From positions 2,418,001 to 2,482,000 of the forward strand of contig NZ_JACCFI010000001.1 in NCBI RefSeq assembly GCF_013410355.1: 64,000 nt of DNA, written 5' to 3'. The position numbers and the translations under genes were made by a program. Positions 47,990-57,101 of the stretch are shown one piece after another. The notes beneath the pieces are model-generated. The model was not told where the DNA came from. It ran no database searches and was given only the letters and a program-made list of their open reading frames with translations. Source of the DNA: Agromyces hippuratus (lineage in GTDB: Bacteria > Actinomycetota > Actinomycetes > Actinomycetales > Microbacteriaceae). Positions within the stretch are counted from its first letter, which is position 1. Each line of letters begins with the position of its first letter.

Positions 47990-49683
47990 GTCCGATGCCG
48001 TCCGGCCTGCCCGCCACCGGGTCGACGACGGCCTCCGCGAGCCCGTGGCGACGGGCGGCGCGCCACCTGCGCAGCCTCGCGCCCGCGGCATCCGACTACC
48101 GCGACCTCCGCCGCACCTGGCGAGGCGATCTGGCCGCCGGCGTCACCGTGGGCATCGTCGCGTTGCCGCTCGCGCTCGCGTTCGGCGTGAGCTCCGGCGC
48201 CGGCGCCGAGAGCGGCCTCGTGACGGCGATCGTCGCCGGGTTCGTCGCCGCGGTGTTCGGCGGCTCGAACGTGCAGGTGTCCGGTCCGACCGGCGCCATG
48301 GTCGTCGTGCTCGGCCCCATCATCGCCGCGCATGGCGCGGGAGTGCTCGCGGTGGTCTGCCTGTTCGCCGGGCTCATCGTGCTCGCCGCCGGCGCCCTGC
48401 GCCTCGGCCGCGCGGTGACCTACATCCCATGGCCGGTGATCGAGGGGTTCACACTCGGCATCGCGGTGATCATCTTCCTGCAGCAGGCGCCCGCGGCGCT
48501 CGGCGTCGCCCCCGGACCCAGCCCGAACGCCGCACTGGCCGCCGCCGAGGCGGTTCCCACTGCCGCGTGGCCGGAGTTCGCATGGAGCCTCGGCATCGTC
48601 GCCGTGGTGGCGGCGATCATGCTCGTGGCGCCGCGCATCCATCCCCGTTTCCCCGGTTCGATCGTCGCGATCGTGGCGGTCAGTGCGATCGCGGCCGGCT
48701 TCGGACTGCCGGTGGACACGATCGGAGAGCTGCCGGCCGGCCTTCCCGCGCCCGCACTGCCGAGCGCCGACTGGACGACGCTCGCAGGCCTCGCCGGCCC
48801 GGCGTTCGCCGTCGCCGCCCTCGCTGCGATCGAGTCGCTGCTGTCGGCGCGCGTCGCCGCCTCGATCTCCGAAACCGGCCCGTACGACGCCGACCGCGAA
48901 CTCGTCGGCCAGGGCCTCGCGTCCGTCGCTGCGGGCTTCTTCGGCGGCATGCCGGCGACCGGGGCGATCGCCCGCACCGCGGTGAACGTGCGCTCGGGCG
49001 GTCGCACCCGGCTGGCTGCGATCACCCACGCGGTGCTGCTGCTCCTCGTCGTCTCGTTCGGCGCGACGGTCGTCGCCGAGATCCCGTTGGCCGCACTCGC
49101 CGGCGTGCTGATGGTCACGGCGTTCCGCATGATCTCGATCGCGACGGTGCGCACCATCGTCGGGTCGACCCGGGCCGACGCGATCGTCTTCGGCGTCACC
49201 GCGATCATCACGGTGAGCTTCGACCTCATCTACGCCGTGCTCATCGGCATCGCCGCCGCGGCGTTCTTCGCCCTGCGCGCACTCGCCCGCTCGAGCGGCG
49301 TGCACCGCGAGGAGCTGCCGGGCCCGGCCGAGCCCGGCGACGAACGCATCGCCCTGTTCCGACTCGAAGGGGCGCTCTTCTTCGGCGCCGCCGAGCGCAT
49401 GCTCGAGCGCGTGGGCGACATCCGGGGCATCGAGGTCGTCATCATCCGGATGTCGCAGCTGCAGATCCTCGACGCCACCGGAGCCCAGGTCATCACCGAG
49501 CTCATCACCGCACTCGAACGGCGCGGCGTGACCGTCCTGGTCAAGGGCATCCAGACGCGGCACCTGCGTCTGGCTGAACGAGTGGGCGTGATCGCCTCGC
49601 TCCGGCACCAGAATCACCTCTTCGACGAGCTCGCCCCCGCGGTCGAGCACGCACGGAGTCACGTGCGTCGAGCGCCGCGCTGA
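47986..49683 (+). CDS. SulP-family anion transporter with STAS domain
   Basis: 565 aa. A SLC26/SulP transporter with about 12-14 helices: DLAAGVTVGIVALPLALAFGVSSG, SGPTGAMVVVL (transport motif), EGFTLGIAVIIFLQQAPAALG, and GFFGGMPATGAIARTAVNVRSGGRT (conserved binding region). The C-terminal STAS domain (about residues 445-550) contains RLEGALFFGAAERM and ILDATGAQVI. It carries sulfate, bicarbonate or similar anions; which one cannot be told from sequence. Coupled to the ArsR gene. Confidence 0.92.
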   Translation: MSPMPSGLPATGSTTASASPWRRAARHLRSLAPAASDYRDLRRTWRGDLAAGVTVGIVALPLALAFGVSSGAGAESGLVTAIVAGFVAAVFGGSNVQVSGPTGAMVVVLGPIIAAHGAGVLAVVCLFAGLIVLAAGALRLGRAVTYIPWPVIEGFTLGIAVIIFLQQAPAALGVAPGPSPNAALAAAEAVPTAAWPEFAWSLGIVAVVAAIMLVAPRIHPRFPGSIVAIVAVSAIAAGFGLPVDTIGELPAGLPAPALPSADWTTLAGLAGPAFAVAALAAIESLLSARVAASISETGPYDADRELVGQGLASVAAGFFGGMPATGAIARTAVNVRSGGRTRLAAITHAVLLLLVVSFGATVVAEIPLAALAGVLMVTAFRMISIATVRTIVGSTRADAIVFGVTAIITVSFDLIYAVLIGIAAAAFFALRALARSSGVHREELPGPAEPGDERIALFRLEGALFFGAAERMLERVGDIRGIEVVIIRMSQLQILDATGAQVITELITALERRGVTVLVKGIQTRHLRLAERVGVIASLRHQNHLFDELAPAVEHARSHVRRAPR

Positions 49684-49736
49684 TTCTCCGTCGCATGGCG
49701 GATCCCGACGCTCCTCCGCGTCGATAACGTGGACGG

Positions 49737-51122
49737 ATGACCGAGAACACCGCTCCGCCCGTCGTCGAGGGCGTCGAGTGGGTCCGCCCGCGACCGGGCC
49801 GTCGCGCCATCCGCAACGACGTGATCCTCGCTCTGGTGCTCGCCGTCGGTACGGCCGCCACGGTGGTGCTCTACCGATTCGCGGGTTGGGGCGAGGGCGA
49901 CGCGGAGGGCGACGCCGCCCCGTGGTGGGGTTCGGTGCTCTGGGTCGCAGCCATGACCCTGCCGCTCGCGGCACGACGCCTGCACCCCGAGATCGTGGCG
50001 CTCGTGGCATCCGTCACCTTCATCGTCGGCGGTGTCGTGCCCGTCGGCGACGCGCTCTTCAGCAACATCTGCCTGTTCGTCGCGATCTACACGGTCGGCG
50101 CCTGGAGTCGCAGCCGCCGCCGGGCGACGATCGTGCGCGGCGTCATCGTCGCCGGCATGTTCGGGTGGCTCTTCTGGGGCCTCGTCTACTACTCCGCCGT
50201 GCAGGACTACCTGCCCGACTTCTCCCGCGACGGAACGCTCTCGCCCTACCTCGCGTACGGCCTGATCAACGTGCTCACCAACCTGCTCTACTTCGGCGGC
50301 GCGTGGTACTTCGGCGACACCGCCTACCGCTCGGCGCGGTCGCGTGCCGAGCTCGAGCAGCGCACCGCCGAACTCGCGTCGGAGCGCGAGCGCACCCGCG
50401 CTCAAGCCGTCGCCATCGAACGGCTGCGCATCGCCCGCGAGCTGCATGACGTCGTCGCCCACCACGTCTCGGTGATCGGCGTGCAGGCGGGCGCCGCGCG
50501 ACGCGTGCTCGCGAAGGACCCGGCCGCGGCGACCGCCGCGCTCTCCTCGATCGAGTCGAGCGCCCGCGATGCCGTCGACGAACTGCACGGGCTGCTCGGC
50601 ACCCTCCGCGGCGATGCGGAGACGGGTGCGGTCCCGGTGCTCGACGACGCCCTCGGCCTGGCCGACGGCGAGCGCGAGCCGGCGACCACGAGCACCTCGA
50701 CGCGGGGCATCGCGCGCCTCGACGAGCTCGTCGCCGAGAGCGCGGCCGGCGGCCTGCCGACGACGCTCGCGATCGTCGGCGACCCGGTTCCGGTCTCCGC
50801 GGTCGTCGACCTCAGCGCCTACCGCATCGTGCAGGAGGCGCTCACGAACGTGCGCAAGCACGCGGGTGCCGCCGCGACGGCCGAGGTGCGCGTGCGTTGG
50901 GCCGGCGCGTCCGTCGAGATCGAGGTGACCAACACCGGCCCCGTGCTGCGACCGACGAACGACACGGCAACGGATGCCTCGAGCCGCCGCCTCGGCCAGG
51001 TGGGCATGCGCGAGCGGGTCGCCGCGGCCGGCGGTCGCCTCGAACTCGGACCGCGGGCGCGCGGCGGCTACCTCGTGCGCGCCGAGTTCCCGCTGCGCCG
51101 GGCCGAGGAGGTGCCTGCGTGA
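49737..51122 (+). CDS. Two-component sensor histidine kinase (NarL-type)
   Basis: 461 aa. About five to six N-terminal membrane helices (residues 25-185), a coiled coil (ARSRAELEQRTAELASERERTRAQAV), then a HisKA_3 dimerisation helix with the phospho-accepting His in RIARELHDVVAHHVSVIGVQ. The ATPase domain shows EALTNVRKHAG (N box) and GQVGMRERVAAAGGRLEL. The stop overlaps the response regulator's GTG. The signal is unknown. This is a common actinobacterial DesK-like pair. Confidence 0.94.
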   Translation: MTENTAPPVVEGVEWVRPRPGRRAIRNDVILALVLAVGTAATVVLYRFAGWGEGDAEGDAAPWWGSVLWVAAMTLPLAARRLHPEIVALVASVTFIVGGVVPVGDALFSNICLFVAIYTVGAWSRSRRRATIVRGVIVAGMFGWLFWGLVYYSAVQDYLPDFSRDGTLSPYLAYGLINVLTNLLYFGGAWYFGDTAYRSARSRAELEQRTAELASERERTRAQAVAIERLRIARELHDVVAHHVSVIGVQAGAARRVLAKDPAAATAALSSIESSARDAVDELHGLLGTLRGDAETGAVPVLDDALGLADGEREPATTSTSTRGIARLDELVAESAAGGLPTTLAIVGDPVPVSAVVDLSAYRIVQEALTNVRKHAGAAATAEVRVRWAGASVEIEVTNTGPVLRPTNDTATDASSRRLGQVGMRERVAAAGGRLELGPRARGGYLVRAEFPLRRAEEVPA

Positions 51123-51814
51123 GCATCAGGGTGCTCGTGGTCGACGACCAGTCGCTCGTGCGCGGCGGGTTCCGCACGATCCTCGACTCCGAAGACGGCA
51201 TCGAGGTCGTCGGCGAGGCCGCGAACGGCGAGGAGGCGATCGCCGCGGTCGCGGCGCTCTCGCCCGACGTCGTCTGCATGGACGTGCAGATGCCGGGCAT
51301 GGACGGACTCGAGGCCACTCGGCGCATCACCGCCGACGAGGCATCCGCCGCCGCCGTGCTCGTGCTCACGACCTTCAACCGCGAGGACTACCTGTTCGCC
51401 GCCCTCGAGGCGGGGGCGAGCGGGTTCCTGCTGAAGAACTCGAGCCCCGAGCAGCTCATCGAGGCGGTGCAGGTGGTCGCACGCGGCGACGCACTGCTGT
51501 CGCCGGATGTCACGCGGCGCGTGATCGAGGCCGTGGCGACACGGGCGACTGCTGAGCCCGCCGCGCTCGCGCCGGCAGCCGGTCACGAGCCGAAGCCGGC
51601 GCCCGAGCTCGAGACGCTCACCGACCGCGAGCGCGAGGTGCTCGAGCAGCTCGCCGTCGGCCTCTCGAATGCCGAGATCGCCGAGCGCCTCTGGGTCGGC
51701 GAGGCGACGGTGAAGACGCACGTGTCGAAGGTGCTCATGAAGCTCGGGCTGCGCGACCGTGTGCACGCCGTCGTCTACGCCTACGAGCACGGGGTCGTGC
51801 GGGCCAAGCGCTGA
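51119..51814 (+). CDS. NarL/LuxR-family response regulator
   Basis: 231 aa from GTG 51119, coupled to the kinase gene. Receiver domain with the acidic pocket VVDDQ, phospho-acceptor Asp in VVCMDVQMPGMDG, and the Thr/Lys residues in VLTTF and GFLLKNSSPE. A linker is followed by the LuxR helix-turn-helix (LTDREREVLEQLAVGLSNAEIAERLWVGEATVKTHVSKVLMKLGLRDRV). It activates unknown targets. Confidence 0.95.
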   Translation: MSIRVLVVDDQSLVRGGFRTILDSEDGIEVVGEAANGEEAIAAVAALSPDVVCMDVQMPGMDGLEATRRITADEASAAAVLVLTTFNREDYLFAALEAGASGFLLKNSSPEQLIEAVQVVARGDALLSPDVTRRVIEAVATRATAEPAALAPAAGHEPKPAPELETLTDREREVLEQLAVGLSNAEIAERLWVGEATVKTHVSKVLMKLGLRDRVHAVVYAYEHGVVRAKR

Positions 51815-51841
51815 TGCCCGCACGCGGTGTGTGCAGCGTGC

Positions 51842-52234
51842 TCAGCCGAGTTCGCGCAGCTGCGCCGTGCGCTCGCTCGGGGTGTCGCCCGTGTTCACGG
51901 TGCCGCGCGGTTCGATGAGCATCGCCGAGACCTCGCCGTCGGCGCGCGGGCAGTGCTCGATGCCCCGCGGCACCACGTAGACGTCCCCGGCACCGAGCTC
52001 CACGTCCCCGTCGCGCAACTGGATCACGAGCCTGCCCGAGACGACCATGAAGAACTCGTCGGTGTCGGGATGCGTGTGCCAGGTGAACTCGCCCTGCGCC
52101 TTGAAGACCTTGACGTCGTAGTCGTTCACGCTCGCGAGGCGGTGGGGCTGCCAGTGCTCGGTGAAGGAGTCGAGGGCGCCCTGCAGGTTTCGCACCTCGC
52201 GCTCGTCGGGCACTTGGCGCACATCGTCGGTCAT
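51842..52234 (-). CDS. Cupin-domain protein
   Basis: 130 aa single-domain cupin. The metal-binding motifs GEFTWHTHPDTDEFFMVVSGRL (H-x-H, Glu) and YVVPRGIEHCPRA (His) are intact, so a metal-dependent isomerase, dioxygenase or small-molecule sensor role is possible. ATG 52234 follows AGAGGAG. It diverges from the ArsR-AHSA1 operon. The substrate is unknown. Confidence 0.88.
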   Translation of the reverse strand: MTDDVRQVPDEREVRNLQGALDSFTEHWQPHRLASVNDYDVKVFKAQGEFTWHTHPDTDEFFMVVSGRLVIQLRDGDVELGAGDVYVVPRGIEHCPRADGEVSAMLIEPRGTVNTGDTPSERTAQLRELG

Positions 52235-52276
52235 CGCGTCATTCTCCTCTTGACGCCGGCGTGCGGTCGACGTATC

Positions 52277-52308
52277 GTAAGCAAATCATTAATTAAGGAG
52301 TTGCTTAC
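52277..52308. promoter_or_regulatory. Likely ArsR operator overlapping the ribosome binding site
   Basis: GTAAGCAA (52277-52284) and TTGCTTAC (52301-52308) are perfect 8-bp inverted arms. The AAGGAG (52295-52300) lies between them and the second arm touches the ATG at 52309. The ArsR protein binding here would block its own promoter or leader. An RNA hairpin could also mask the ribosome binding site. Confidence 0.7.
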
Positions 52309-52650
52309 ATGCAGCAGGGGCCCGACGAGCTCAGCCTCGTGTTCCAGGCACTCGCCGATCCGACGCGACGCGAGATCCTCTCGCGCCTCCGCGGCGGACC
52401 GACGACCGTCGGTGAACTGGCCGAGCCCTTCGCGATGAGCCGACCCGCGATCTCCCAGCACCTCAAGGTGCTCGAGCGCGCCGGGCTCATCGAGCGAACC
52501 GCATCGGCCCAGTGGCGCACCTGCACCCTCCGCACCGAGCCGCTCGACGAGGCATCCGCCTGGGTCGAGCGCCATCGCGGCGAGTGGAACGCGCGTTTCG
52601 ACCAGCTCGACGAGCACCTCCGCACGAGGAAGGGAACGACCGATGCCTGA
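52309..52650 (+). CDS. ArsR-family regulator of an AHSA1/DHFR operon
   Basis: 113 aa. Winged helix: LVFQALADPTRREILSRLRGGPTTVGELAEPFAMSRPAISQHLKVLERAGLIERT, with a C-terminal Trp/Arg tail. No metal-binding cysteine pairs are visible. Such ArsR proteins commonly head operons with SRPBCC (AHSA1) proteins, as here. The following gene overlaps its stop by 8 bp. Probably self-repressing through the palindrome at 52277. Confidence 0.93.
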   Translation: MQQGPDELSLVFQALADPTRREILSRLRGGPTTVGELAEPFAMSRPAISQHLKVLERAGLIERTASAQWRTCTLRTEPLDEASAWVERHRGEWNARFDQLDEHLRTRKGTTDA

Positions 52651-53128
52651 ACAGACCGGCACCGCGACGAAGGAGTTCACCATCACGCGCGTCTTCGACG
52701 CGCCGCGCGACGCCATCTGGCGCGCGTGGACCGACCCCGACGAGGCGTCCGCCTGGTGGCACCCCGAGAGCGTCGTGACCCCGCGCGAGACCGTGGAGCT
52801 CGACGTGCGCCCCGGCGGGCGCTACCGCTACACGATGATCGCCCCCGACGGCTCAGAGTACCCGACGGCCGGCGTCTACCACGAGGTCGTCGAGCCCGAG
52901 CGGCTCGTCTTCACCTGGGGCATGCCTGGCGACGACGACGCCCCGATCATCACCGTGACCCTGGCCGACCTCGGCGAGCGCACCGAGATGACGTTCCACC
53001 TCGTCGGCATCGACGGGGTGCCCGGCGACGAGAACGTCTACGACGGCTGGGCGAGCGCCTTCGACGTGCTCGACGCGCGACTCGAGGCTCCGCGCGGCGG
53101 CCCGCTCGATGACGGAGGGCAGCGCTGA
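52643..53128 (+). CDS. SRPBCC/AHSA1-family protein
   Basis: 161 aa. Helix-grip (START-like) fold: FTITRVFDAPRDAIWRAWTDPDEASAWWHPE, DVRPGGRYRYTMIAPDG, YHEVVEPERLVFTWGMPG and a C-terminal helix GWASAFDVLDARL. It binds unidentified hydrophobic ligands. It is the middle gene of arsR-AHSA1-DHFR, with both junctions overlapping, so it is co-translated with a reductase. Confidence 0.92.
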   Translation: MPEQTGTATKEFTITRVFDAPRDAIWRAWTDPDEASAWWHPESVVTPRETVELDVRPGGRYRYTMIAPDGSEYPTAGVYHEVVEPERLVFTWGMPGDDDAPIITVTLADLGERTEMTFHLVGIDGVPGDENVYDGWASAFDVLDARLEAPRGGPLDDGGQR

Positions 53129-53688
53129 TGGGCCGGCTCACGGTCGAGCAGATCGTCAGCGTCGACGGGTACGCGGCCGACCTCGACGGCGGCCTCGACT
53201 TCATCGGCGCCGCCCGGGGCGGCAACCCGAACGACCACGACCAGCTCGCGTTCCTCGCCGACGTCGATGCGATCCTGCTCGGCGCGAACACCTACCGGAT
53301 GTTCGCCGAGTACTGGCCGGTCGCCGACCCCGAGGTCGAAGTCGTCGCCGAGCCGATCAACCGCCTGCCGAAGTTCGTGATGTCGAACGCCCTCGAGTCC
53401 GCGCCGTGGGGCGAGGGATCGATCGAGATCCTCCGCGGCACCGCGACCGAGGCCGTCGCCGACCTCAAGACCGAGCACGAGCACATCGTCGTCTGGGGCA
53501 GCCTCACGCTGGCCGACGCGCTCTTCCGGGCCGGGCTCGTCGACGTGCTGCGCCTGCGCGTCGTGCCGGTACTGATCGGCGCCGGGCGTCCGTTCACCCC
53601 GGCGGACCTCGGCGATCGCCCGCTGGAACTCGACCACGTGGCCTCGCACCCGAGCGGCCATCTCGGCCTGACGTACCGGCTGAGCTGA
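53128..53688 (+). CDS. Dihydrofolate reductase-fold (RibD C-terminal) protein
   Basis: 186 aa. RibD_C/DHFR-like: VSVDGYAADLDGG, AILLGANTYRMFAEYW, NRLPKFVMSN, EHIVVWGSLTLADALF, VPVLIGAGRPF. It is a paralogue of the protein at 12787 with a similar fold and size but a different genomic partner. The stop of AHSA1 and this ATG overlap by one base (TGATG). The physiological substrate is unknown. Confidence 0.92.
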   Translation: MGRLTVEQIVSVDGYAADLDGGLDFIGAARGGNPNDHDQLAFLADVDAILLGANTYRMFAEYWPVADPEVEVVAEPINRLPKFVMSNALESAPWGEGSIEILRGTATEAVADLKTEHEHIVVWGSLTLADALFRAGLVDVLRLRVVPVLIGAGRPFTPADLGDRPLELDHVASHPSGHLGLTYRLS

Positions 53689-53699
53689 GCTGAGCCGGC

Positions 53700-55223
53700 C
53701 TACCGGCGCTCGGCCGACGCCCCGTCGGCGGTGCGGGACGGTGCGTCCGCCGCGTCGCCTGCGGCATCCGACACATCCGACTCATCGGCGTCGGTCGCAC
53801 CGACCCCTGGCCCTGATGGCGCACCCTCCAGGTACTCCGCCGTCAGCAGCCGGTAGGAGCGCGAGCCGAAGGCGAAGAGCGCGAGCACGACCATCGCGAG
53901 CCCGCTGAACAGGAACACCAGGGCGATGCCCCGGGCCTCGCCCTCGCCGAGCAGCCAGCCCCAGGTCGCCTGCCCCTGGGCGGACTCCATGTAGGGGATG
54001 ATCCAGAACTCGGCGATCGGGGCGATGAGGAAGGCGGTGATCGGAGCGGCCGCCGCCTCGAAGGCCTGCGCGAACCCGAACACGCGGCCCTGCCGCCGGA
54101 ACGGCACGACCTTCTGGATGACGGTCTGCTCCGCGGCCTCCACCGCGGGAATGAGCGTCATGTACAGCCAGATGCCGACACCGTAGAGCACCCACCACTC
54201 GCGGATCGTGAACAGGGCCCCGAGCAACCCCATGCCGATGACGACGAGCAGCATGGTGCGGATGGGATTGCGCCCGAGGCCCCACTTCGCGATCACGATG
54301 CCGCCGATGATGAATCCCGAGGAGGAGATGCCGAGCACGATGCCCCACGCCTCGACCGGGAACAGGGTCAGGCCGTACGGATCCATGAGCGCAAGGTAGA
54401 CGCCGCCGATGAGGTTGTTGAACGTCGAGAACACGATGAGCGCGAAGAGGCCCGGCGCTCCGCGTATGGCGGCGATGCTGCCGCGCAGGTCGATCGCGGG
54501 CGAGTGGTCCCGGTCGACGACCGGGTGCGCCTCGGGAATGCGCACGAAGCAGAGGTGCACGAGTGCGACCAGGGTGGCCGCGATGGAGATCGCGAGCGTC
54601 CACCCCATGCCGAGCATGCCGATCGCGAGTCCGCTGAAGACGCTCGTGACGAGGAATGCGAGCCCCTGCACGGTGCCCACCATGCCGTTGGCGTTCGCGT
54701 GCCGCTCCTCGGGCACGAGCAGGGTCACCGTCGTCGACAGCGCGATGTTGCGCATGTTCTCGACGACGGCGCCGAACAGGATGATGCCGGAGAACAGCCA
54801 GAACCACGGACCGCCGAGATCGAGCAGGGCGGACTCGGGCTGCACCAGGTAGAGCACGCCGGCCACCGTGAACGAGCCGAGTGACACGAGGCTCGAGAAC
54901 ACCATGACGCCGTGCTTGCGGTGCCGGTCGACGATCGTGCCGAAGAAGATCGAGAAGAGCGCGATGAGCAGCATGTACGCACCGCCGATGACGCCCGTCG
55001 CGAGCACCGACCGCGTCTCGAGGTAGACCCAGAAGGTGAGCGCGAACCAGAGGAAGCTCGTCGTGACGTTCGCGATCATCGTGTTCACGAGCACCTGCAC
55101 GAAGGTGCGCATGCCACCGGGCGGCGGCACGACGGGTGCAGGCGCCCCTGGCGCAGGCGACCCCGGGGCGGGCGCCGCCTGCAGCGCCTCGCCCGGTCCG
55201 GATCCGCCGGGCTCGTCGGTCAC
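53700..55223 (-). CDS. MFS transporter
   Basis: 507 aa from GTG 55223. A Pro/Gly/Ala-rich cytoplasmic N terminus (residues 1-38) is followed by twelve helices, with FFGTIVDRHRKHGVMVFSSL as the loop 2-3 motif and an acidic Asp/Ala/Ser-rich C-terminal tail. It resembles the transporters of the enterobactin-exporter or macrolide-efflux-like MFS group. It is the last gene of the leftward run that begins at 60.6 kb, 55 bp after the GATase-like gene, so it may export or import a product of that cluster. Confidence 0.85.
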   Translation of the reverse strand: MTDEPGGSGPGEALQAAPAPGSPAPGAPAPVVPPPGGMRTFVQVLVNTMIANVTTSFLWFALTFWVYLETRSVLATGVIGGAYMLLIALFSIFFGTIVDRHRKHGVMVFSSLVSLGSFTVAGVLYLVQPESALLDLGGPWFWLFSGIILFGAVVENMRNIALSTTVTLLVPEERHANANGMVGTVQGLAFLVTSVFSGLAIGMLGMGWTLAISIAATLVALVHLCFVRIPEAHPVVDRDHSPAIDLRGSIAAIRGAPGLFALIVFSTFNNLIGGVYLALMDPYGLTLFPVEAWGIVLGISSSGFIIGGIVIAKWGLGRNPIRTMLLVVIGMGLLGALFTIREWWVLYGVGIWLYMTLIPAVEAAEQTVIQKVVPFRRQGRVFGFAQAFEAAAAPITAFLIAPIAEFWIIPYMESAQGQATWGWLLGEGEARGIALVFLFSGLAMVVLALFAFGSRSYRLLTAEYLEGAPSGPGVGATDADESDVSDAAGDAADAPSRTADGASAERR

Positions 55224-55277
55224 CCTGCGAGGATAACCAGCCCCCGCGACATCCGGAACCCCGCGGCCGGAAGGGCC

Positions 55278-56030
55278 TCAGCCGACGCGCGCGACGCGCG
55301 AGGCCACGACCTCGGCGGCGAACGCCGTCGCGAGCCGGGCGCAGCGCGCCGCGGATTCCTGCTCGTGCACGAGGGCCGCCTCGACCAGCTGCTGCTTGTC
55401 GAGGCCGGCTGCGGCGAGCGCGGCATCGTCCCACTTCTCGAGGTCGAGCGCGCCCGCCTCGGGGTGGAACTGCACCCCGCGCACATGACGGCCGAGCCGG
55501 AAGGCCTGGTTGACGCACGCCTCGCTCGAGGCGAGCAGCACGGCGTCGTCGGGGAGGCGGGTGATCATGTCCTGGTGGTTCTCGATCACGTGCGCGACCG
55601 GCGAGAGCGGCGACAGCACGGCGTCGTCGGCGCCCTGCTCCGTGACGAAGACGGGGGTCGCGCCGCGCTCGGGGGTGCCGTATTCGGCCCGCACCTCGCC
55701 GCCCGCGACGTGGGCGAGGATCTGCGCGCCGAGGCAGACCCCGAGGGTCGGGATGTCGCCGGCGATCGCCTCGGCGGCGAGCTCGCGCTCCCGGGCGAGC
55801 CAGGGTGCGCGATCGTCGTCGTCGGGCATGAGCCCGCCGCCGAGCATGATCAGGCCGTCGAACGAGCCGAGGTCGTCGGGCAGCCCCTCCTCGCCGACGA
55901 CCACGACGAGATCCAGCCCCGACTCCTCGAGCCACGGCCGCATGCGCCGCAGGCTGCTCGGGCGGGAGTTCACGACCACGAGCACCTTCGGGCCGGCGTG
56001 CACTGTCTCCATCTCGGTTCTCGCTCTCAC
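55278..56030 (-). CDS. Class I glutamine amidotransferase-like protein
   Basis: 250 aa from GTG 56030, which overlaps the dipeptidase stop; ATG 56012 is an alternative. GATase1 fold: GLIMLGGGLMPDDDD, the nucleophile elbow LGVCLGAQIL (Cys about residue 98), and a catalytic His-Glu in GVQFHPEAG. Stand-alone members act on gamma-glutamyl or related amides (PuuD-like) or as amidotransferase subunits. No synthetase partner is present, so hydrolysis of a gamma-glutamyl or N-acyl amide is plausible but unproven. Confidence 0.88.
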   Translation of the reverse strand: MRARTEMETVHAGPKVLVVVNSRPSSLRRMRPWLEESGLDLVVVVGEEGLPDDLGSFDGLIMLGGGLMPDDDDRAPWLARERELAAEAIAGDIPTLGVCLGAQILAHVAGGEVRAEYGTPERGATPVFVTEQGADDAVLSPLSPVAHVIENHQDMITRLPDDAVLLASSEACVNQAFRLGRHVRGVQFHPEAGALDLEKWDDAALAAAGLDKQQLVEAALVHEQESAARCARLATAFAAEVVASRVARVG

Positions 56031-57091
56031 TTCTCGACGGGTCGGCTCGCGCCGGCACCCGTGAATCCCAGGTAGTCGTCATCGGATGCCGCGACCACGC
56101 GCAGCACGTTCTCGGTGCCGAGCTTGCGCAGCTCGTCCTCGGTCCAGCCGCGGCGGGCCAGCTCGGCGAACAGCACCGGGTAGCCCGAGACGTCGTCGAG
56201 CCCGTCGGGCATGTCGTCGGTGCCGTCGTAGTCGCCGCCGAGGCCGACGCCCTCGATGCCCGCGACGTTGCGCACGTGCTCGACGTGGTCGGCCGCGTCG
56301 GCGACGGTGACCGGAGGCTTCGGTCCCGTCTCCCCCGCGTCGACCCAGGCGCGGCGGTCGGCCGTGAGGAACGAGGGCACGAAGGTGACCATGTAGACGC
56401 CGCCGCCGTCGGCGACCCGGCGGATGACGCGGTCGGGCATGTTCCGCGGATGCGGGTTCAGGGCAGCGGCGCTCGAATGGCTGACGAGCGTCGGCCGGGT
56501 CGAGGTGTCGAGCGCCGCATCGGCCGTGGCGACCGAGACGTGCGCGAGGTCGACGAGCATGCCGATGCGGTTCATCTCCGTCACGACCTCCCGACCGAAC
56601 TCGGTGAGCCCGCCGTGCCGTGCCTCATCGGTCGCGGAGTCCGCCCAGTCGCTCGTCGAGGTCCAGGTGAGCGTCAGGTAGCGCGCGCCGAGCCTGGCGT
56701 ACTCGCGCAGCACCGCGAGCGAGCCGTCGATCTGGCCGCCGCCCTCGACGCCGATCATCGAGGCGATCCGGCCCGCGGCCATCGCGCGACGCGCCGTCGC
56801 GGCGGTCGTCGCGAGCTCGAACGTCTCGGGGTACCGGGCGGCCATGCGGTGCACGAAGTCGATCTGCTCGAGCGTCGCGCGCACGGCGGCAGCCCCCTCG
56901 ATCGCCGAGTCGACCCAGACCGACCAGAACTGGCCGGCGACCCCGCCCTCGCGCAGCTTCGGGATGTCGGTGTGGTGCGTCAGCTCGGTGCCGTCGAGCC
57001 CCTCGACCGAGTACCCGCGCTCCGCGCGCGCCGTCCACGGCAGGTCGTTGTGCCCGTCGAAGACGGGGATCTCGAATCGCTCGTACTGCAT
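56027..57091 (-). CDS. Membrane dipeptidase family (peptidase M19)
   Basis: 354 aa, soluble (no signal peptide). Binuclear zinc amidohydrolase: VFDGHNDLPW (zinc His-x-Asp), GVEGGGQIDGS (bridging Glu region), LVDLAHVS (His), LVSHSSAAALNPHPRN (His-Ser and Arg) and GLGGDYDGTDDMPDGL (Asp). Family members hydrolyse dipeptides, including those with D-residues. ATG 57091 follows GAGGA and lies 10 bp after the fusion gene's stop. It probably cleaves the dipeptide that the upstream epimerase-like domain acts on. Confidence 0.93.
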   Translation of the reverse strand: MQYERFEIPVFDGHNDLPWTARAERGYSVEGLDGTELTHHTDIPKLREGGVAGQFWSVWVDSAIEGAAAVRATLEQIDFVHRMAARYPETFELATTAATARRAMAAGRIASMIGVEGGGQIDGSLAVLREYARLGARYLTLTWTSTSDWADSATDEARHGGLTEFGREVVTEMNRIGMLVDLAHVSVATADAALDTSTRPTLVSHSSAAALNPHPRNMPDRVIRRVADGGGVYMVTFVPSFLTADRRAWVDAGETGPKPPVTVADAADHVEHVRNVAGIEGVGLGGDYDGTDDMPDGLDDVSGYPVLFAELARRGWTEDELRKLGTENVLRVVAASDDDYLGFTGAGASRPVEK

Positions 57092-57101
57092 GTCGCCGTC
57101 C

